A DNA stretch of 64,000 nt from Brachyspira sp. SAP_772. Its GTDB lineage: Bacteria > Spirochaetota > Brachyspiria > Brachyspirales > Brachyspiraceae. Shown here piece after piece: positions 46,057 to 55,936 of the stretch. Location: contig NZ_VYIX01000001.1 of assembly GCF_009755885.1 (NCBI RefSeq), positions 941,254 through 1,005,253 of the forward strand, given 5' to 3'. Both the position numbers and the translations under genes were made by a program. Each line of letters begins with the position of its first letter. The stretch's first letter is position 1. A model generated the notes under the pieces. That model saw only the letters and a program-made list of their open reading frames with translations. It was not told where the DNA came from and made no database searches.

Positions 46057-46869
46057 CTATAGTAATTGTTTTTTTATTTCTGAAAGGCTATATCTTAATT
46101 GCTGCACAGCCTTTGTATGAAGCTGAGACACCCTACTCTCTGATACATCCAATACCTTGCCAATCTCTTTTAAAGTTAACTCTTCATAATAATATAATAT
46201 GAGAACACTTCTCTCTTTTTCAGGTAATTTATCTAAAGCCTCAACAATCTTCTTTTGAACATCTTTTCTCTCTGCAAGATATTCAGGATTATTTTTATCG
46301 CTAGCCTTTAAAGTATCCATTATTGATATTTCATCAGAATCATCACCATGATACCAAACCTCACTTAAAGAAGTGGTAGATGCTTCTATAGAATATCTCA
46401 TAGTTTCATTAATTTTACTTAAAGGTATTCCCATAGTATCTGCTATCTCTTGAGAATTAACATTGCGTCCTAATTTGCTTTCCAAAAACTCTCTTACAAC
46501 TTCTATATCTTTTATTTCTCTTCTTATAGATCTTGGAAGTTTATCTATTTTTCTAAGCTCATCATAAATAGCGCCTTTTATTCTTGTTGTAGCATAAGTT
46601 TTGAATTTAACTTCTTTATTTGGGTCATACTTATCTATAGCATCTATTAAACCTAAAGCACCATAACCTTCTAAATCTTTAAATTCTATATCGGGAGTTG
46701 CTTTCATGTTAAAGCTTATCTGATTAGCAACATATTTAACCAAATTAGTATATTTTATTACTAATGCTTCTTTTATATGAGGAGAGAGAGTTTTTTTATA
46801 CTCAATCCAATACTCCTGCTCATTATCATCTGTAATATTTGGTATTATGCCTTTCTTATTCTTTTTCAT
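46057..46869 (-). CDS. fliA: FliA/WhiG-family sigma factor
   Basis: Flagellar sigma-28 factors direct transcription of late flagellar and chemotaxis genes. The 270-residue protein has region 2 (NLVKYVANQISFNMKATPDIEFKDLEGYGALGLIDAIDKYDP, then FKTYATTRIKGAIYDELRKID), region 3 (NVNSQEIADTMGIPLSKINE) and region 4 (LPEKERSVLILYYYEELTLKEIGKVLDVSESRVSQLHTKAV). The order flhF-flhG-unknown-sigma-DUF342 is conserved in spirochaetes, where the sigma is often called WhiG. Confidence 0.9.
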   Translation of the reverse strand: MKKNKKGIIPNITDDNEQEYWIEYKKTLSPHIKEALVIKYTNLVKYVANQISFNMKATPDIEFKDLEGYGALGLIDAIDKYDPNKEVKFKTYATTRIKGAIYDELRKIDKLPRSIRREIKDIEVVREFLESKLGRNVNSQEIADTMGIPLSKINETMRYSIEASTTSLSEVWYHGDDSDEISIMDTLKASDKNNPEYLAERKDVQKKIVEALDKLPEKERSVLILYYYEELTLKEIGKVLDVSESRVSQLHTKAVQQLRYSLSEIKKQLL

Positions 46870-46899
46870 AATGATACTCTACTTTTTTATTTTTTTGTT

Positions 46900-47589
46900 T
46901 TATTTACTTTCTTTTTTCTCTTCTTTAGCAAGCATAGTCCTCACTGCCTTAGCAACCTTCTCAGGATCTTCCTTCACTTCCCTCTCTAAACTAGCCGCAT
47001 CAGCAGTTTCTTTTTTAAGAGGAAAATAATCACTTACATCTTCTGTATTAGAATTATCTGTAACGGAAGATATTATGTCTCCTATATCGCCTGTATTATG
47101 ATAATCTACTTTTTTATTTTTATCAACATTTATATTATCAATACTAGGCATTATATCATTGTCTGCAACACTATTATCTGCTTTATTAATATCTAAAGAA
47201 TCAGTAACAGGAGTTTCGGAGTCATTATTCCCTATTATACTATCTATACTATTAACATCCACATTTTCTTTAGAAGCTTCATCATTATTAGATATTTCAT
47301 CATTAGCACTATTAGAAACATTAGAAGAATCAGAAACATTATTATCAAAAACCCCCGAAGACTCTATAACATCAGATAAAAACTTTTTTAGCACTATAGC
47401 TAAAGCATACAATATAATACCAGTAATTACTGTAGATATAAAAGCCCTTATAATAGAAACATCTATTCTATTTCTAAGCAATGTAGAAAATATAAAAGTA
47501 AGCACAAATGATATACCCATTATAATAAGCGACAGTTTTCCAAAATTGCTGGAAAAATATTTTTTTACCTTAGCCATTAAATCATTCAT
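46900..47589 (-). CDS. Hypothetical membrane protein between flhG and the sigma factor
   Basis: The 229-residue product has two membrane helices at the N-terminus (LSLIIMGISFVLTFIFSTLL and AFISTVITGIILYALAIVLKKFL), then a long acidic Asn/Asp/Ser-rich tail that is probably disordered. The tail ends in a short basic/acidic helix (DYFPLKKETADAASLEREVKEDP). The function is unknown; its place in the flagellar block suggests a motility role. The frame opens at 47613, but GAGGG is six bases before the ATG at 47589, which is preferred. Confidence 0.65.
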   Translation of the reverse strand: MNDLMAKVKKYFSSNFGKLSLIIMGISFVLTFIFSTLLRNRIDVSIIRAFISTVITGIILYALAIVLKKFLSDVIESSGVFDNNVSDSSNVSNSANDEISNNDEASKENVDVNSIDSIIGNNDSETPVTDSLDINKADNSVADNDIMPSIDNINVDKNKKVDYHNTGDIGDIISSVTDNSNTEDVSDYFPLKKETADAASLEREVKEDPEKVAKAVRTMLAKEEKKESK

Positions 47590-47617
47590 AAATAACCCTC
47601 TATAAGTTTTCAATTAT

Positions 47618-48496
47618 TTAATAAGTTCTAGTCTCTCTTCTGCTGACAAAAGCAAATAACGATTCCATAAAACCAGTTAATCCTCTATTATCTTTCTCTT
47701 CATCATATTCCATATCAATAATTTTTTTAGCTATATTATGTATAGAAATAGAAGCATGACATTTATTATCATATTGATAAAAAGGAAGCTGCTGCGATAC
47801 AGAATATGCAATAGTCTTATCTTCAAGAACATATCCCAAATATTTAATATCCATATCTAAATATCTCTTACTCACTTCTATAATTTTATCTCCAACATCT
47901 TTACCTTCAGAGGCCTTAGTTACCCTATTAACCAAAATTTTTATATCTGCCTTAGGATTTTCTGGAGCTATGGATTTTATTACACCATAAGCATCTAGTA
48001 TAGCTGTAGGCTCTGGTATAGTAACAACAATATTCTCATCTGAAGAAAGCAAAAAATATAACACATTATCCGATATTCCCGCTCCAGTATCAATTATAAT
48101 AATATCAGCATCATTTAAAGAATCCATGCTATTTATTAATTTAGTTAAACCTCTGCTAGATAAGTTTGCTAAAGATGAAAAACCAGAAGCTCCAGCAATA
48201 TATCTAATACCATACTCAGTTTCAAGTACAACCTCATGTATCTTCTTGGTACCCTTTATAACATGATATAAATTATATTCAGGTATAGTACCCAATATAA
48301 CATTAACATTGCCAAGCCCAAGATCCGCATCTATTAGAAGTACATTCTTTCCAAGCTGCTGCAATGCTATAGCTAAATTTATAGCAATATTAGTTTTACC
48401 TACACCGCCCTTACCACTAGTTATACTAATTATACGCTGAGGACGTTTATCCTTTACTTCCATCATTTTTCTTAATTCATCTGCTTGATCTTTCAT
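47618..48496 (-). CDS. flhG: FlhG/FleN-type MinD-like ATPase
   Basis: FlhG controls flagellar number and position with FlhF. The 292-residue protein is a MinD/ParA ATPase: deviant Walker A SGKGGVGKTNIAINLA near residue 27, LIDADLGLGNVNVILG and IIIDTGAGISDNVL. The first 15 residues are the DQADELRKMM segment, like the FlhF-activating N-terminus of other FlhG proteins. It is 35 bases downstream of flhF. Confidence 0.9.
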   Translation of the reverse strand: MKDQADELRKMMEVKDKRPQRIISITSGKGGVGKTNIAINLAIALQQLGKNVLLIDADLGLGNVNVILGTIPEYNLYHVIKGTKKIHEVVLETEYGIRYIAGASGFSSLANLSSRGLTKLINSMDSLNDADIIIIDTGAGISDNVLYFLLSSDENIVVTIPEPTAILDAYGVIKSIAPENPKADIKILVNRVTKASEGKDVGDKIIEVSKRYLDMDIKYLGYVLEDKTIAYSVSQQLPFYQYDNKCHASISIHNIAKKIIDMEYDEEKDNRGLTGFMESLFAFVSRRETRTY

Positions 48497-48531
48497 AATA
48501 TTTTATAATTCCTAATAATTAATTTTTTTTA

Positions 48532-50316
48532 TTAATCGTTTCCAAATAAACCTTCTATCATCTTATGAGCATATCTCTTAGCAGGAGCAATATCTTTAGG
48601 TACACCTTGTCCATAAGTTACATAAGTGATAGGAACTTTACTCTTAGATATAGCACATAAAGATGAAGCTAAATAATCAGTTTCATCTACCTTAGTTAAA
48701 ATAATGCCTTTATAGTTTGCAGGTTTAAATGCATTCATAATCTTTAGAGCATCTTTATATTTAGCAGTAGAGCTCATTACGAGCTGAACATCCATATCAA
48801 ATCTTCCAACAGTGTTAAAATATTTTGACATACCTACTATCTCTTCAACACTCTTAGGAGAACGTCCCATAGTATCTATAAAAAGTAAAGATGAACTATC
48901 TAATTTGCGTATCTCTGCTCTCAAAGCTTCTGGAGTACTAGCACTAGTAAAAGGAACTTTCATTATACTAGCGTATCTTTGAAGCTGATCAACTGCAGCT
49001 ATTCTATAATTATCTATTGTTACAAATGATACTTTCTTGCCTGATCTCATATATTGTGCTGCTATTTTTGGTATTGTTGTAGTTTTACCAACACCAGTAG
49101 GACCAACAAATACTACTATCTTCTTTTTAGCACCTATATCTATTCCATTAGCAAGAAGTAATCTGCTTGAAAAATATCTCTCTATCTCTTCTTTTATCAC
49201 ATCTTTAGATTGAAAAAATCTTGCATTGCTTGAAGTAAGCAAATATTCTCTTAATTCAAGTAAAACTTCTTCTGGAAACTCTCTATGTCTTAAAAAATTA
49301 AAACTCTCTTCCATGCTGTCTGCGGCAGAAGAGTCTTTAGTAATAATATTTCTATCAGAATAGGAATCATTATCCTCTTCAAAATCTTCTTGATAAAAAT
49401 TATTATTAAAATTATCACCAATAGAAGAGTTTAAATGGTTCTCTTCTCTATAATTTTTTATTTCATCTATTTTATTTTTTAAACTTCTCTCTTCATTTTG
49501 AAATATACTATCATAATTATTATAAAAATTATTTCTTTCTCTTCTATTACTAGAATAATTTTTGGAGTTTAAATTATTTCTACCTATATTTGGAATATTA
49601 TTTTCAAGATATTCTTTAACTATGTCTTTTAGTTGATCTTGAACAATTCTTTTTACATTTGCTTCTATGCTATCAACGTTAGCATTGTTTTTTTGTTGGT
49701 ATTGGGAATTATATAATGAGTAATCATCTTCATTATGAGTATTTTTAGTATATGAAGTATCAGAATCACTCAATAAAGCTCCCCCCATCATACCAAAATT
49801 ATAATTACTATTAAAATCATTTAAATTATTATTTACTTTTTTTTCTTCAACTCTCTCTTCAAATTGTATAGGCTTAAAAGGTTTATTTGTAATTTCACTG
49901 TTTTCTAGTTCACTAATATTAACTGTAGGAGTATCTTTTTTATTAATTAAACTCTCATTTCTTTCACGAGCAGATTTTTTTAAGGCATTATTTATACTAA
50001 TAATTCTATTAGCCATTTCACTAGCATCCAACACTTCAGTTTTGTGTTTATTCATTTCTATTCTATCGCTATTTAATTTGCTTGAATATTCCTCATCTTC
50101 TTCTCTGTTATCTTCTCTTTCAGTATTTCTTCTTTCATATATAGAATGATTAAGCATTATTCTAAGCTCATGTGCAGTTTTTTTACCAAATCCCAAAAAA
50201 CCGCCCACTTGAAGATCTTTACTTGTTAATATTAAAAAATTGTTACCATATTCAACTCTCGCCTTAGCTAATGCATCTGTTCTATCTTTTCCATTGATTA
50301 CTTTTATGTCAACCAT
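48532..50316 (-). CDS. flhF: Flagellar SRP-like GTPase FlhF
   Basis: FlhF is an SRP-like GTPase that helps place flagella at the pole. The 594-residue protein has a FlhF N-terminal domain (VINGKDRTDALAKARVEYGNNFLILTSKDLQ), a very long low-complexity linker rich in Asn, Ser and Glu (about residues 80-360), and the NG-domain GTPase at the end: GPTGVGKTTTIPKIAAQ, DNYRIAAVDQL, DTMGRS and TKVDETDYL. GGAG precedes the ATG. The linker is unusually long. Confidence 0.92.
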   Translation of the reverse strand: MVDIKVINGKDRTDALAKARVEYGNNFLILTSKDLQVGGFLGFGKKTAHELRIMLNHSIYERRNTEREDNREEDEEYSSKLNSDRIEMNKHKTEVLDASEMANRIISINNALKKSARERNESLINKKDTPTVNISELENSEITNKPFKPIQFEERVEEKKVNNNLNDFNSNYNFGMMGGALLSDSDTSYTKNTHNEDDYSLYNSQYQQKNNANVDSIEANVKRIVQDQLKDIVKEYLENNIPNIGRNNLNSKNYSSNRRERNNFYNNYDSIFQNEERSLKNKIDEIKNYREENHLNSSIGDNFNNNFYQEDFEEDNDSYSDRNIITKDSSAADSMEESFNFLRHREFPEEVLLELREYLLTSSNARFFQSKDVIKEEIERYFSSRLLLANGIDIGAKKKIVVFVGPTGVGKTTTIPKIAAQYMRSGKKVSFVTIDNYRIAAVDQLQRYASIMKVPFTSASTPEALRAEIRKLDSSSLLFIDTMGRSPKSVEEIVGMSKYFNTVGRFDMDVQLVMSSTAKYKDALKIMNAFKPANYKGIILTKVDETDYLASSLCAISKSKVPITYVTYGQGVPKDIAPAKRYAHKMIEGLFGND

Positions 50317-50333
50317 TTTAATAACTCCAAAAA

Positions 50334-50507
50334 TTAATACTGCTCTAAAACGCCAATAGATACTTCAAATTCTTTTTTCATAACGCCGAATATATTTTTT
50401 CTGCTTAATTCTCTTATGCTAATAATAAAATAATTTTCACCATATTTATCCCTAGCCTGTTTTTCAATTTCTTCTCTGTTTTTTCCAAAGATTTTAATAG
50501 TCTTCAT
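50334..50507 (-). CDS. Small protein like a free-standing FlhF N-terminal domain
   Basis: This 57-residue protein lies between flhA and flhF and has its own GGAG eight bases before the ATG. Its sequence (KIFGKNREEIEKQARDKYG followed by ENYFIISIREL) follows the same pattern as residues 4-40 of FlhF, with KVINGKDRTDALAKARVEYG and NNFLILTSKDL. Both then have a glycine-containing turn, a K[KT] basic patch and a final strand. It reads like a duplicated FlhF N-terminal domain without linker or GTPase. No known protein of this form is familiar to me; it might compete with FlhF for a partner. Confidence 0.6.
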   Translation of the reverse strand: MKTIKIFGKNREEIEKQARDKYGENYFIISIRELSRKNIFGVMKKEFEVSIGVLEQY

Positions 50508-50550
50508 AATCATTACTCCAATAATATTTTATTAAAAACTTGTTTATTTT

Positions 50551-52671
50551 TTATTTTATACTCGCAATGCCTTTCACATTATAACCCTGTGCTATTTCTG
50601 TTGTTGCTATCACTTTATATTTACCAACATTCTTAGCAATAAATTGATACAAAGGTCTTCTTATTAGCGGTGAAACTAAGAATACTATTTCATCAACTCC
50701 AGACTCTTTAACTAATTTTACTGCATCTTTTATATTTTTTATGAGATTCTGCATACTTTCAAAACTCATAGCTATTATTTGTGAGCCTTGTATATTTCCG
50801 CTGTTAGCTAAATTTTGAGCTATATTGTTTTGAAGCTCCTGACTTAAAGTAATAACACTTATATTTCTTTGATCATCAGCTATAAGCTGTGATATTTGAG
50901 GAGCTAATCTGCTTCTTACCAATTCAGTAGCCTGTTCGCTTCCCATAACACTAATAGCATCTGCAACACCTTCTAATATAGTAACGCTATTTCTAATAGG
51001 TATTTCCTCTTGAAGTAAGTTTTGCAATACTTTTTGTATATATCCAAGAGGACTTTCATTATGAGGTTTAGAAGCAAGTATTTCTGATACAAGTGCCTTA
51101 TTATCATCTTTAATACGGTCAAGCATATTCTGTACTTCTTCACGTCCAATAAGAAGATTAGCATTTCTTTTAATTGTTTCAGTAAAATGTGTAGCTATAA
51201 CAGTTGTAGGGTCAAGCAACATAAATCCTTTTCTATCTGCAACATCTTTGTCAGCAACTCTAATCCAATAAGCAGGAAGACCAAAAGCAGGGTCCTTAAC
51301 ACTCTCACAATCAGCAGTAGGAGCTTCATTAGAATTAGCATTCAAAGCAAGAAGCATATTAGGACGAACAAAACCTCTAGCCATTTCTGTGTTGTTTATA
51401 CTAATAGTATATTCATCTGGCTCTATAACCTGATTGTCTACTATACGAACAGGAGGTACAGATAAACCAATCTCTAAAGCAAGTGCTCTACGAACCTGAG
51501 TTACTCTGTGTATTAAATCGCCTCCCTCATTTTCCATTGCTAAAGGAACTAATGATACACCAATAGATAATTCTATTTTCTCTATTTTTAATAATGGGCT
51601 AACATCTAAAGGACCATTTTGAGGCTGCTCTTGAACTTCTGCTTTAGTGCCATCTTCATTAAGACCAAGCTCCTGCTGCTCTTTTCTTAGAGCGTAACCT
51701 GCTAAAAATAACGCTAATGCTATAACAAATAATGCTATCTTTGGAAAGCCGGGTAAGAACATTAAAAAGAATGCAAAACCTGCACCAATAAATAAATTCT
51801 TTGGCTTAGCAAAAACTTGTACAGCGATTTGAGTTGACAAATTATCCTCGCTGCTGCTTCTAGTAACAAGCAAACCAGTAGCAAAACTCATGAAGAAAGA
51901 AGGTATCTGACTTACCAAACCATCACCCACAGTAAAACGAGTATAAGCATCAGCAGCCTGAGCAAAAGGTTCCCCTCTCATTGTCATACCAATTATGAAT
52001 CCGCCAACTATGTTTATAATAGTAATTATAATACCCGCTATAACATCACCCTGAACAAACTTTGAAGCACCGTCCATAGTACCATAAAAATCACTCTCGC
52101 TTCTTATCTTTTTTCTTTTCTCTTCTGCTTCTTTGTCTGTAATAGCACCAGCCTGAAGTTCGCTTTCAACTGCCATCATCTTTGAAGGCATACTGTCTAA
52201 TGCAAATCTTGCAGCTACTTCTGATACCCTTGTAGCACCCTTAGTAATTACTACAAACTGAACTATTATAAGTATGATAAATATTACAACACCAACAACT
52301 ATATTATTACCAACTACAAACTCAGCAAATGAAGTGATAACCTTACCATTAAAATTAGCACCCTGTGTAAGTATTGCTCTTGTTGTAGAAACGTTTAATG
52401 CAAGTCTAAATGCAGTCATCACCAAAAGCACAGAAGGAAATACACTAAACTCGCTGGCACTTTTTATGCTTAAAACCATAAGAAGTATTAACAAAGATAT
52501 AACTATATTGATGATAAGGAGAAAATCTAAAACCATAGAAGGAAGCGGTATAATAAGCATCATTATTACCAAAACCGCACCTATAGCAAACATTATGTCG
52601 CTATGTCTGCTAAGATTTGTAGGTAATTTTATCGAATCTAAAAGCGATTTAGCATTATTAATAGTTGCCAC
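50551..52671 (-). CDS. flhA: Flagellar export apparatus protein FlhA
   Basis: FlhA is the large export gate protein with eight membrane helices and a cytoplasmic ring domain. The 706-residue sequence has the FHIPEP-type region in ALNVSTTRAILTQGANFNGKVITSFAEFVVGNN, the cytoplasmic loop KGATRVSEVAARFALDSMPSKMMAVESELQAGAI, and the C-terminal domain with PAYWIRVADKD and EEVQNMLDRIK. The start appears to be GTG at 52671, with GGAGG nine bases upstream. It follows flhB by 13 bases. Confidence 0.95.
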   Translation of the reverse strand: MATINNAKSLLDSIKLPTNLSRHSDIMFAIGAVLVIMMLIIPLPSMVLDFLLIINIVISLLILLMVLSIKSASEFSVFPSVLLVMTAFRLALNVSTTRAILTQGANFNGKVITSFAEFVVGNNIVVGVVIFIILIIVQFVVITKGATRVSEVAARFALDSMPSKMMAVESELQAGAITDKEAEEKRKKIRSESDFYGTMDGASKFVQGDVIAGIIITIINIVGGFIIGMTMRGEPFAQAADAYTRFTVGDGLVSQIPSFFMSFATGLLVTRSSSEDNLSTQIAVQVFAKPKNLFIGAGFAFFLMFLPGFPKIALFVIALALFLAGYALRKEQQELGLNEDGTKAEVQEQPQNGPLDVSPLLKIEKIELSIGVSLVPLAMENEGGDLIHRVTQVRRALALEIGLSVPPVRIVDNQVIEPDEYTISINNTEMARGFVRPNMLLALNANSNEAPTADCESVKDPAFGLPAYWIRVADKDVADRKGFMLLDPTTVIATHFTETIKRNANLLIGREEVQNMLDRIKDDNKALVSEILASKPHNESPLGYIQKVLQNLLQEEIPIRNSVTILEGVADAISVMGSEQATELVRSRLAPQISQLIADDQRNISVITLSQELQNNIAQNLANSGNIQGSQIIAMSFESMQNLIKNIKDAVKLVKESGVDEIVFLVSPLIRRPLYQFIAKNVGKYKVIATTEIAQGYNVKGIASIK

Positions 52672-52684
52672 TTTTCATTTCCTC

Positions 52685-53899
52685 CTATATAGCCCTTGCC
52701 ATTTTTTCATTACGTATTCTATATACCTCGCCAAGTATTCTTGATACAACATGAAACAACTTCTCTGGTATATACTGCCCTATATCCACATTATAATAAA
52801 GCTCACGGGCTAAAGGTTTATTTTCTACTATTTCTACTTCATGTTCTTTTGCTATCTCTTTTATTTTTAAAGCAATATTATCAACGCCTTTTGCAGTTAC
52901 TATAGGAGCATAATCTCCGCTTTGATATTTTAAAGCAACGGCAAAGTGTGTCGGGTTTGTAATTATTACATCCGCCTCTGGTACTGATTTAAGCATTGTT
53001 CTGCTTACTATCTTTCTAGCCATTTCTTGCAACTGATTCTTTACTAAAGGGTCTCCCTCCATCTCCTTAAACTCTTCTTTCATCTCATGCTTTGTCATCT
53101 TTAAGCTGTTAATATATTGTCTTCTTTGAAAATAATAGTCCACAACAGCAACTATTATCATAAATATCATTACCTTTCCTATCATCTCTAAAACTATAAA
53201 GAAAAATACATTCATAGCCTGTGCTAATTCCATATGAACCATATTAAATAAATCACTGCGTCTGCCGTTTATTGTTGTAAATGTTAATACTGCTATAACA
53301 AGCATTTTAAAAAGTATTTTAGCTAAGTTCATTAAGTTTTGAGAAGATATAAAAACTCTCTCTTTAAAATTTGACCAAGTTGGTGCTATTCTTTTGAAAT
53401 TTGGTTTTAATTTTTTTGTGGTAAATAAAAATTGTGTTTGTGCTAAATTTACTCCTACTCCAATAATTAATGCTGCAAGCAAAATTATGCCAGCTGTTTT
53501 TGCTATCAATAAAACTATTTCTATAAATATATCAGGCAGTCCATCCATAGTCATTGTTGCATCAGCATTTGCAATTCTATTTAAAACATCAATAAAAAAT
53601 TGTGATAATGTGTGAGTAAGATATCCTATAAGCAAAGCTATTAAAACAGTAGTAACACCTAATACTAAAGTTTGATTAATTTCTACAGAGTTTATAACAC
53701 GGCCCTCTTCTTCTCTTGCTCTTCTCTTTTTTCTCTCTGTAGGAAGTTCTGTTCTTCCTTCATCTTCTGCAGATGCAAATAAAGTTAGTGCAAAACCTCT
53801 GCCTGTTAAACGCAAATATTTTCTATAAAGTTTAGCCCTTATAGAAATAAATAAATCTTTTACTTGTAAATATTTAATCAAAGAAGCAAGCTTTATCAT
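52685..53899 (-). CDS. flhB: Flagellar export substrate-switch protein FlhB
   Basis: FlhB sets export specificity and is self-cleaved. The 404-residue protein has four membrane segments after DEGRTELPTERKKRRAREEEGRV, a long cytoplasmic region (MTKHEMKEEFKEMEGDPLVKNQ) and the NPTHFAVALKY cleavage motif (between Asn and Pro of NPTH). The N-terminus has about 40 residues more than usual before DEGRTE. Its ATG overlaps fliR by four bases (ATGA). Confidence 0.95.
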   Translation of the reverse strand: MIKLASLIKYLQVKDLFISIRAKLYRKYLRLTGRGFALTLFASAEDEGRTELPTERKKRRAREEEGRVINSVEINQTLVLGVTTVLIALLIGYLTHTLSQFFIDVLNRIANADATMTMDGLPDIFIEIVLLIAKTAGIILLAALIIGVGVNLAQTQFLFTTKKLKPNFKRIAPTWSNFKERVFISSQNLMNLAKILFKMLVIAVLTFTTINGRRSDLFNMVHMELAQAMNVFFFIVLEMIGKVMIFMIIVAVVDYYFQRRQYINSLKMTKHEMKEEFKEMEGDPLVKNQLQEMARKIVSRTMLKSVPEADVIITNPTHFAVALKYQSGDYAPIVTAKGVDNIALKIKEIAKEHEVEIVENKPLARELYYNVDIGQYIPEKLFHVVSRILGEVYRIRNEKMARAI

Positions 53900-54699
53900 A
53901 CTGTGCCTCCTGATAAAAAAACAAATAAATTATTAATATCAGCAATTGTGTTTTGCATTATCTTCATAAAATTAGTAATGAGTACAGGAATAAGTATATA
54001 ATACACAACAATTCCAACTGCTATTTGCATAGGGAAACCAAGCATTAATACATTCATTTGAGGAGCAGCTTTTGCTAATAATCCTAAACTTAATGAAAGT
54101 AAAAATAAAGTAAGCATTATAGGCAAAGCAAGTGATAAAGCAATAGAGAACATAGAACTCATATAATAAATCATTCTGTCTATTACCCCTTGAAAAGAAC
54201 CTAAAAACACAGCTTTTGAAGCATCACTCAACACTGGCATAGCTTTAAAACTATTATACAAAGTTCTTATTACCCAATTCTGACCGTCTATAGCAATGAA
54301 TATAAGTATTACAATTAAAGCCTGAAGCTGACCTAATACAGGAACAGTAATTTGGCTTATAGGGTCAACTGCCTCAGATATACCAAAACCCATTTGTATT
54401 TCAAAAAAGTTAGTTGTAACTTGGAAAGCCAAAAATATTATAGACATTAAAAATCCAATTAATATACCTATTAATGCTTCATTTACTAAAGTTAAAAAAT
54501 ATTCTAAAAAAGTAGGAGCAGCCTGAACTGATGTATTTGCTACTAGTGGAAAAATTGTTGCTGTTGCTATAAATGCTAATCCTGCTTTTATAGTATTTGG
54601 AATAACATTAGAAGAAAACAAAGGAGCTACTATGAGTATAGCCAAAAATCTTACCATTATGAGAAGGTAAATCTGAAAGAAATTAACAAAATTATCCAT
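53896..54699 (-). CDS. fliR: Flagellar export apparatus protein FliR
   Basis: FliR is part of the export gate with FliP and FliQ. The 267-residue protein has about six hydrophobic helices, with MVRFLAILIVAPLFSSNVIP at the N-terminus and the typical AAPQMNVLMLGFPMQI near residue 215. It lies between fliQ and flhB, and overlaps flhB by four bases. Confidence 0.93.
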   Translation of the reverse strand: MDNFVNFFQIYLLIMVRFLAILIVAPLFSSNVIPNTIKAGLAFIATATIFPLVANTSVQAAPTFLEYFLTLVNEALIGILIGFLMSIIFLAFQVTTNFFEIQMGFGISEAVDPISQITVPVLGQLQALIVILIFIAIDGQNWVIRTLYNSFKAMPVLSDASKAVFLGSFQGVIDRMIYYMSSMFSIALSLALPIMLTLFLLSLSLGLLAKAAPQMNVLMLGFPMQIAVGIVVYYILIPVLITNFMKIMQNTIADINNLFVFLSGGTV

Positions 54700-54726
54700 C
54701 TTCTAATTATTCCATTTTTTATTTAT

Positions 54727-54996
54727 TTATCTTGCTATAGTAGGCAATATATTAAAAAGTCTAACAGTAAAACCGCTTATATAATTAATCATCCAAGAAG
54801 CCAAAAAATATATAACTGCAAGCATTGCTATCATTTTTGGTACAAAAGTTAAAGTTTGCTCTTGAATACTTGTAGTAGCCTGTATTATAGAAATAATAAG
54901 ACCAACTATTATAGAAACCCCCAAAACAGGAGCAGATAGAAGCATAAAAGTCCATAATGTTTCTTGAACTAAAACAATAATAGAAGTATCATTCAT
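54727..54996 (-). CDS. fliQ: Flagellar export apparatus protein FliQ
   Basis: The 89-residue protein has two membrane helices and the FliQ pattern: TLWTFMLLSAPVLGVSIIVGLIISIIQATTSIQEQTLTFVPKM is split here as SAPVLGVSIIVG and QATTSIQEQTLTFVPK. The Q-T-Q-T-TFVPK motif is diagnostic. It lies 25 bases after fliP and 27 bases before fliR. Confidence 0.94.
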   Translation of the reverse strand: MNDTSIIVLVQETLWTFMLLSAPVLGVSIIVGLIISIIQATTSIQEQTLTFVPKMIAMLAVIYFLASWMINYISGFTVRLFNILPTIAR

Positions 54997-55021
54997 AAAT
55001 AACCCTCTTAATTAATATTTC

Positions 55022-55804
55022 CTAATTAAAACTTTGTACAAGCTGCAATATCAACAACTTCCAACCATCAACAGCCACAAATAATATTATCTTTAAAGGC
55101 AACGATATCATAATTGGAGGAAGCATTATCATACCCATAGCCATTAATATTGACGCTACAACTAAGTCTATAACTATAAAAGGTACAAATAAATATATAC
55201 CCATCTTGAACGCTATAGTAAGTTCGTTAATAATAAATGCAGGCACAACAACTATAGTTGGAATCTTTGCTAAATCTTCTACAGACTGAATATCTCTTAA
55301 TCTAACATTAGTATCGCTAATACTTAAAAATAAGTCCAAACTCTTCATACCGTTTTCACCTCTCAAAGAGTTGAACATAAACATTCTTATAGGCTGTATC
55401 CCTCTGCTGTATAAATCATTAACACCTATAGTGCCGTTTAAATAAGGCTGAAGTGCCTCATTATTTATTTGAGTTAATGTTGGCATCATTATAAAAAATG
55501 TTAAAAACAAAGAAAGCCCCATTATTAATGCTCTTGGAGGTGTTTCTTGTAAAGACAATGCCCTTTGAACAAAACTTAAAACTATAGAAACTCTCACAAA
55601 ACTTGTAGTCATTATTATTATAGACGGAGAAAGTGAAAGTATAGTAAGCAAGAATAATATTTGAAGACCTAAGCTAACTTGCTGAGGTGTTTGAGCTTGA
55701 GTAATATTTAAATCTATTGCAGGTATAGGTATTTGTGTTTGAGCAAAAAGAGTAATCGGAGCAAATAAGCACAATATAACAATAACAGCGAGAAACTTTT
55801 TCAT
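55022..55804 (-). CDS. fliP: Flagellar export apparatus protein FliP
   Basis: FliP forms the core of the export gate. The 260-residue protein has a signal peptide (MKKFLAVIVILCLFAPITLFA), then SLGLQILFLLTILSLSPSIIIMTTSFVRV, the central TPPRALIMGLSLFLTFFIM and the final MGMIMLPPIMISLPLKIILFVAVDGW. It is the first gene of the export block; no fliO is visible upstream in the window. A possible promoter is in the gap before it. Confidence 0.95.
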   Translation of the reverse strand: MKKFLAVIVILCLFAPITLFAQTQIPIPAIDLNITQAQTPQQVSLGLQILFLLTILSLSPSIIIMTTSFVRVSIVLSFVQRALSLQETPPRALIMGLSLFLTFFIMMPTLTQINNEALQPYLNGTIGVNDLYSRGIQPIRMFMFNSLRGENGMKSLDLFLSISDTNVRLRDIQSVEDLAKIPTIVVVPAFIINELTIAFKMGIYLFVPFIVIDLVVASILMAMGMIMLPPIMISLPLKIILFVAVDGWKLLILQLVQSFN

Positions 55805-55862
55805 TTTTTATCATACCCCAATTTTTTTATTAAATATAATTAGAATTATACCGTTAATATAT

Positions 55863-55890
55863 AAGTTATCATATTACAATAAAAAGTCAA
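55863..55890 (-). promoter_or_regulatory. Possible promoter of the fliP operon
   Basis: On the minus strand TTGACT (55890-55885), a 16-base spacer and TAACTT (55868-55863) resemble the TTGACT-16-TAACAT boxes found before glmS and the CsgG-like gene. The -10 match is poor, so this is tentative. Confidence 0.35.
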
Positions 55891-55936
55891 GTATTATGTT
55901 AACTATTTTTTAGCCAAAATTATAAAAAATTATCAT

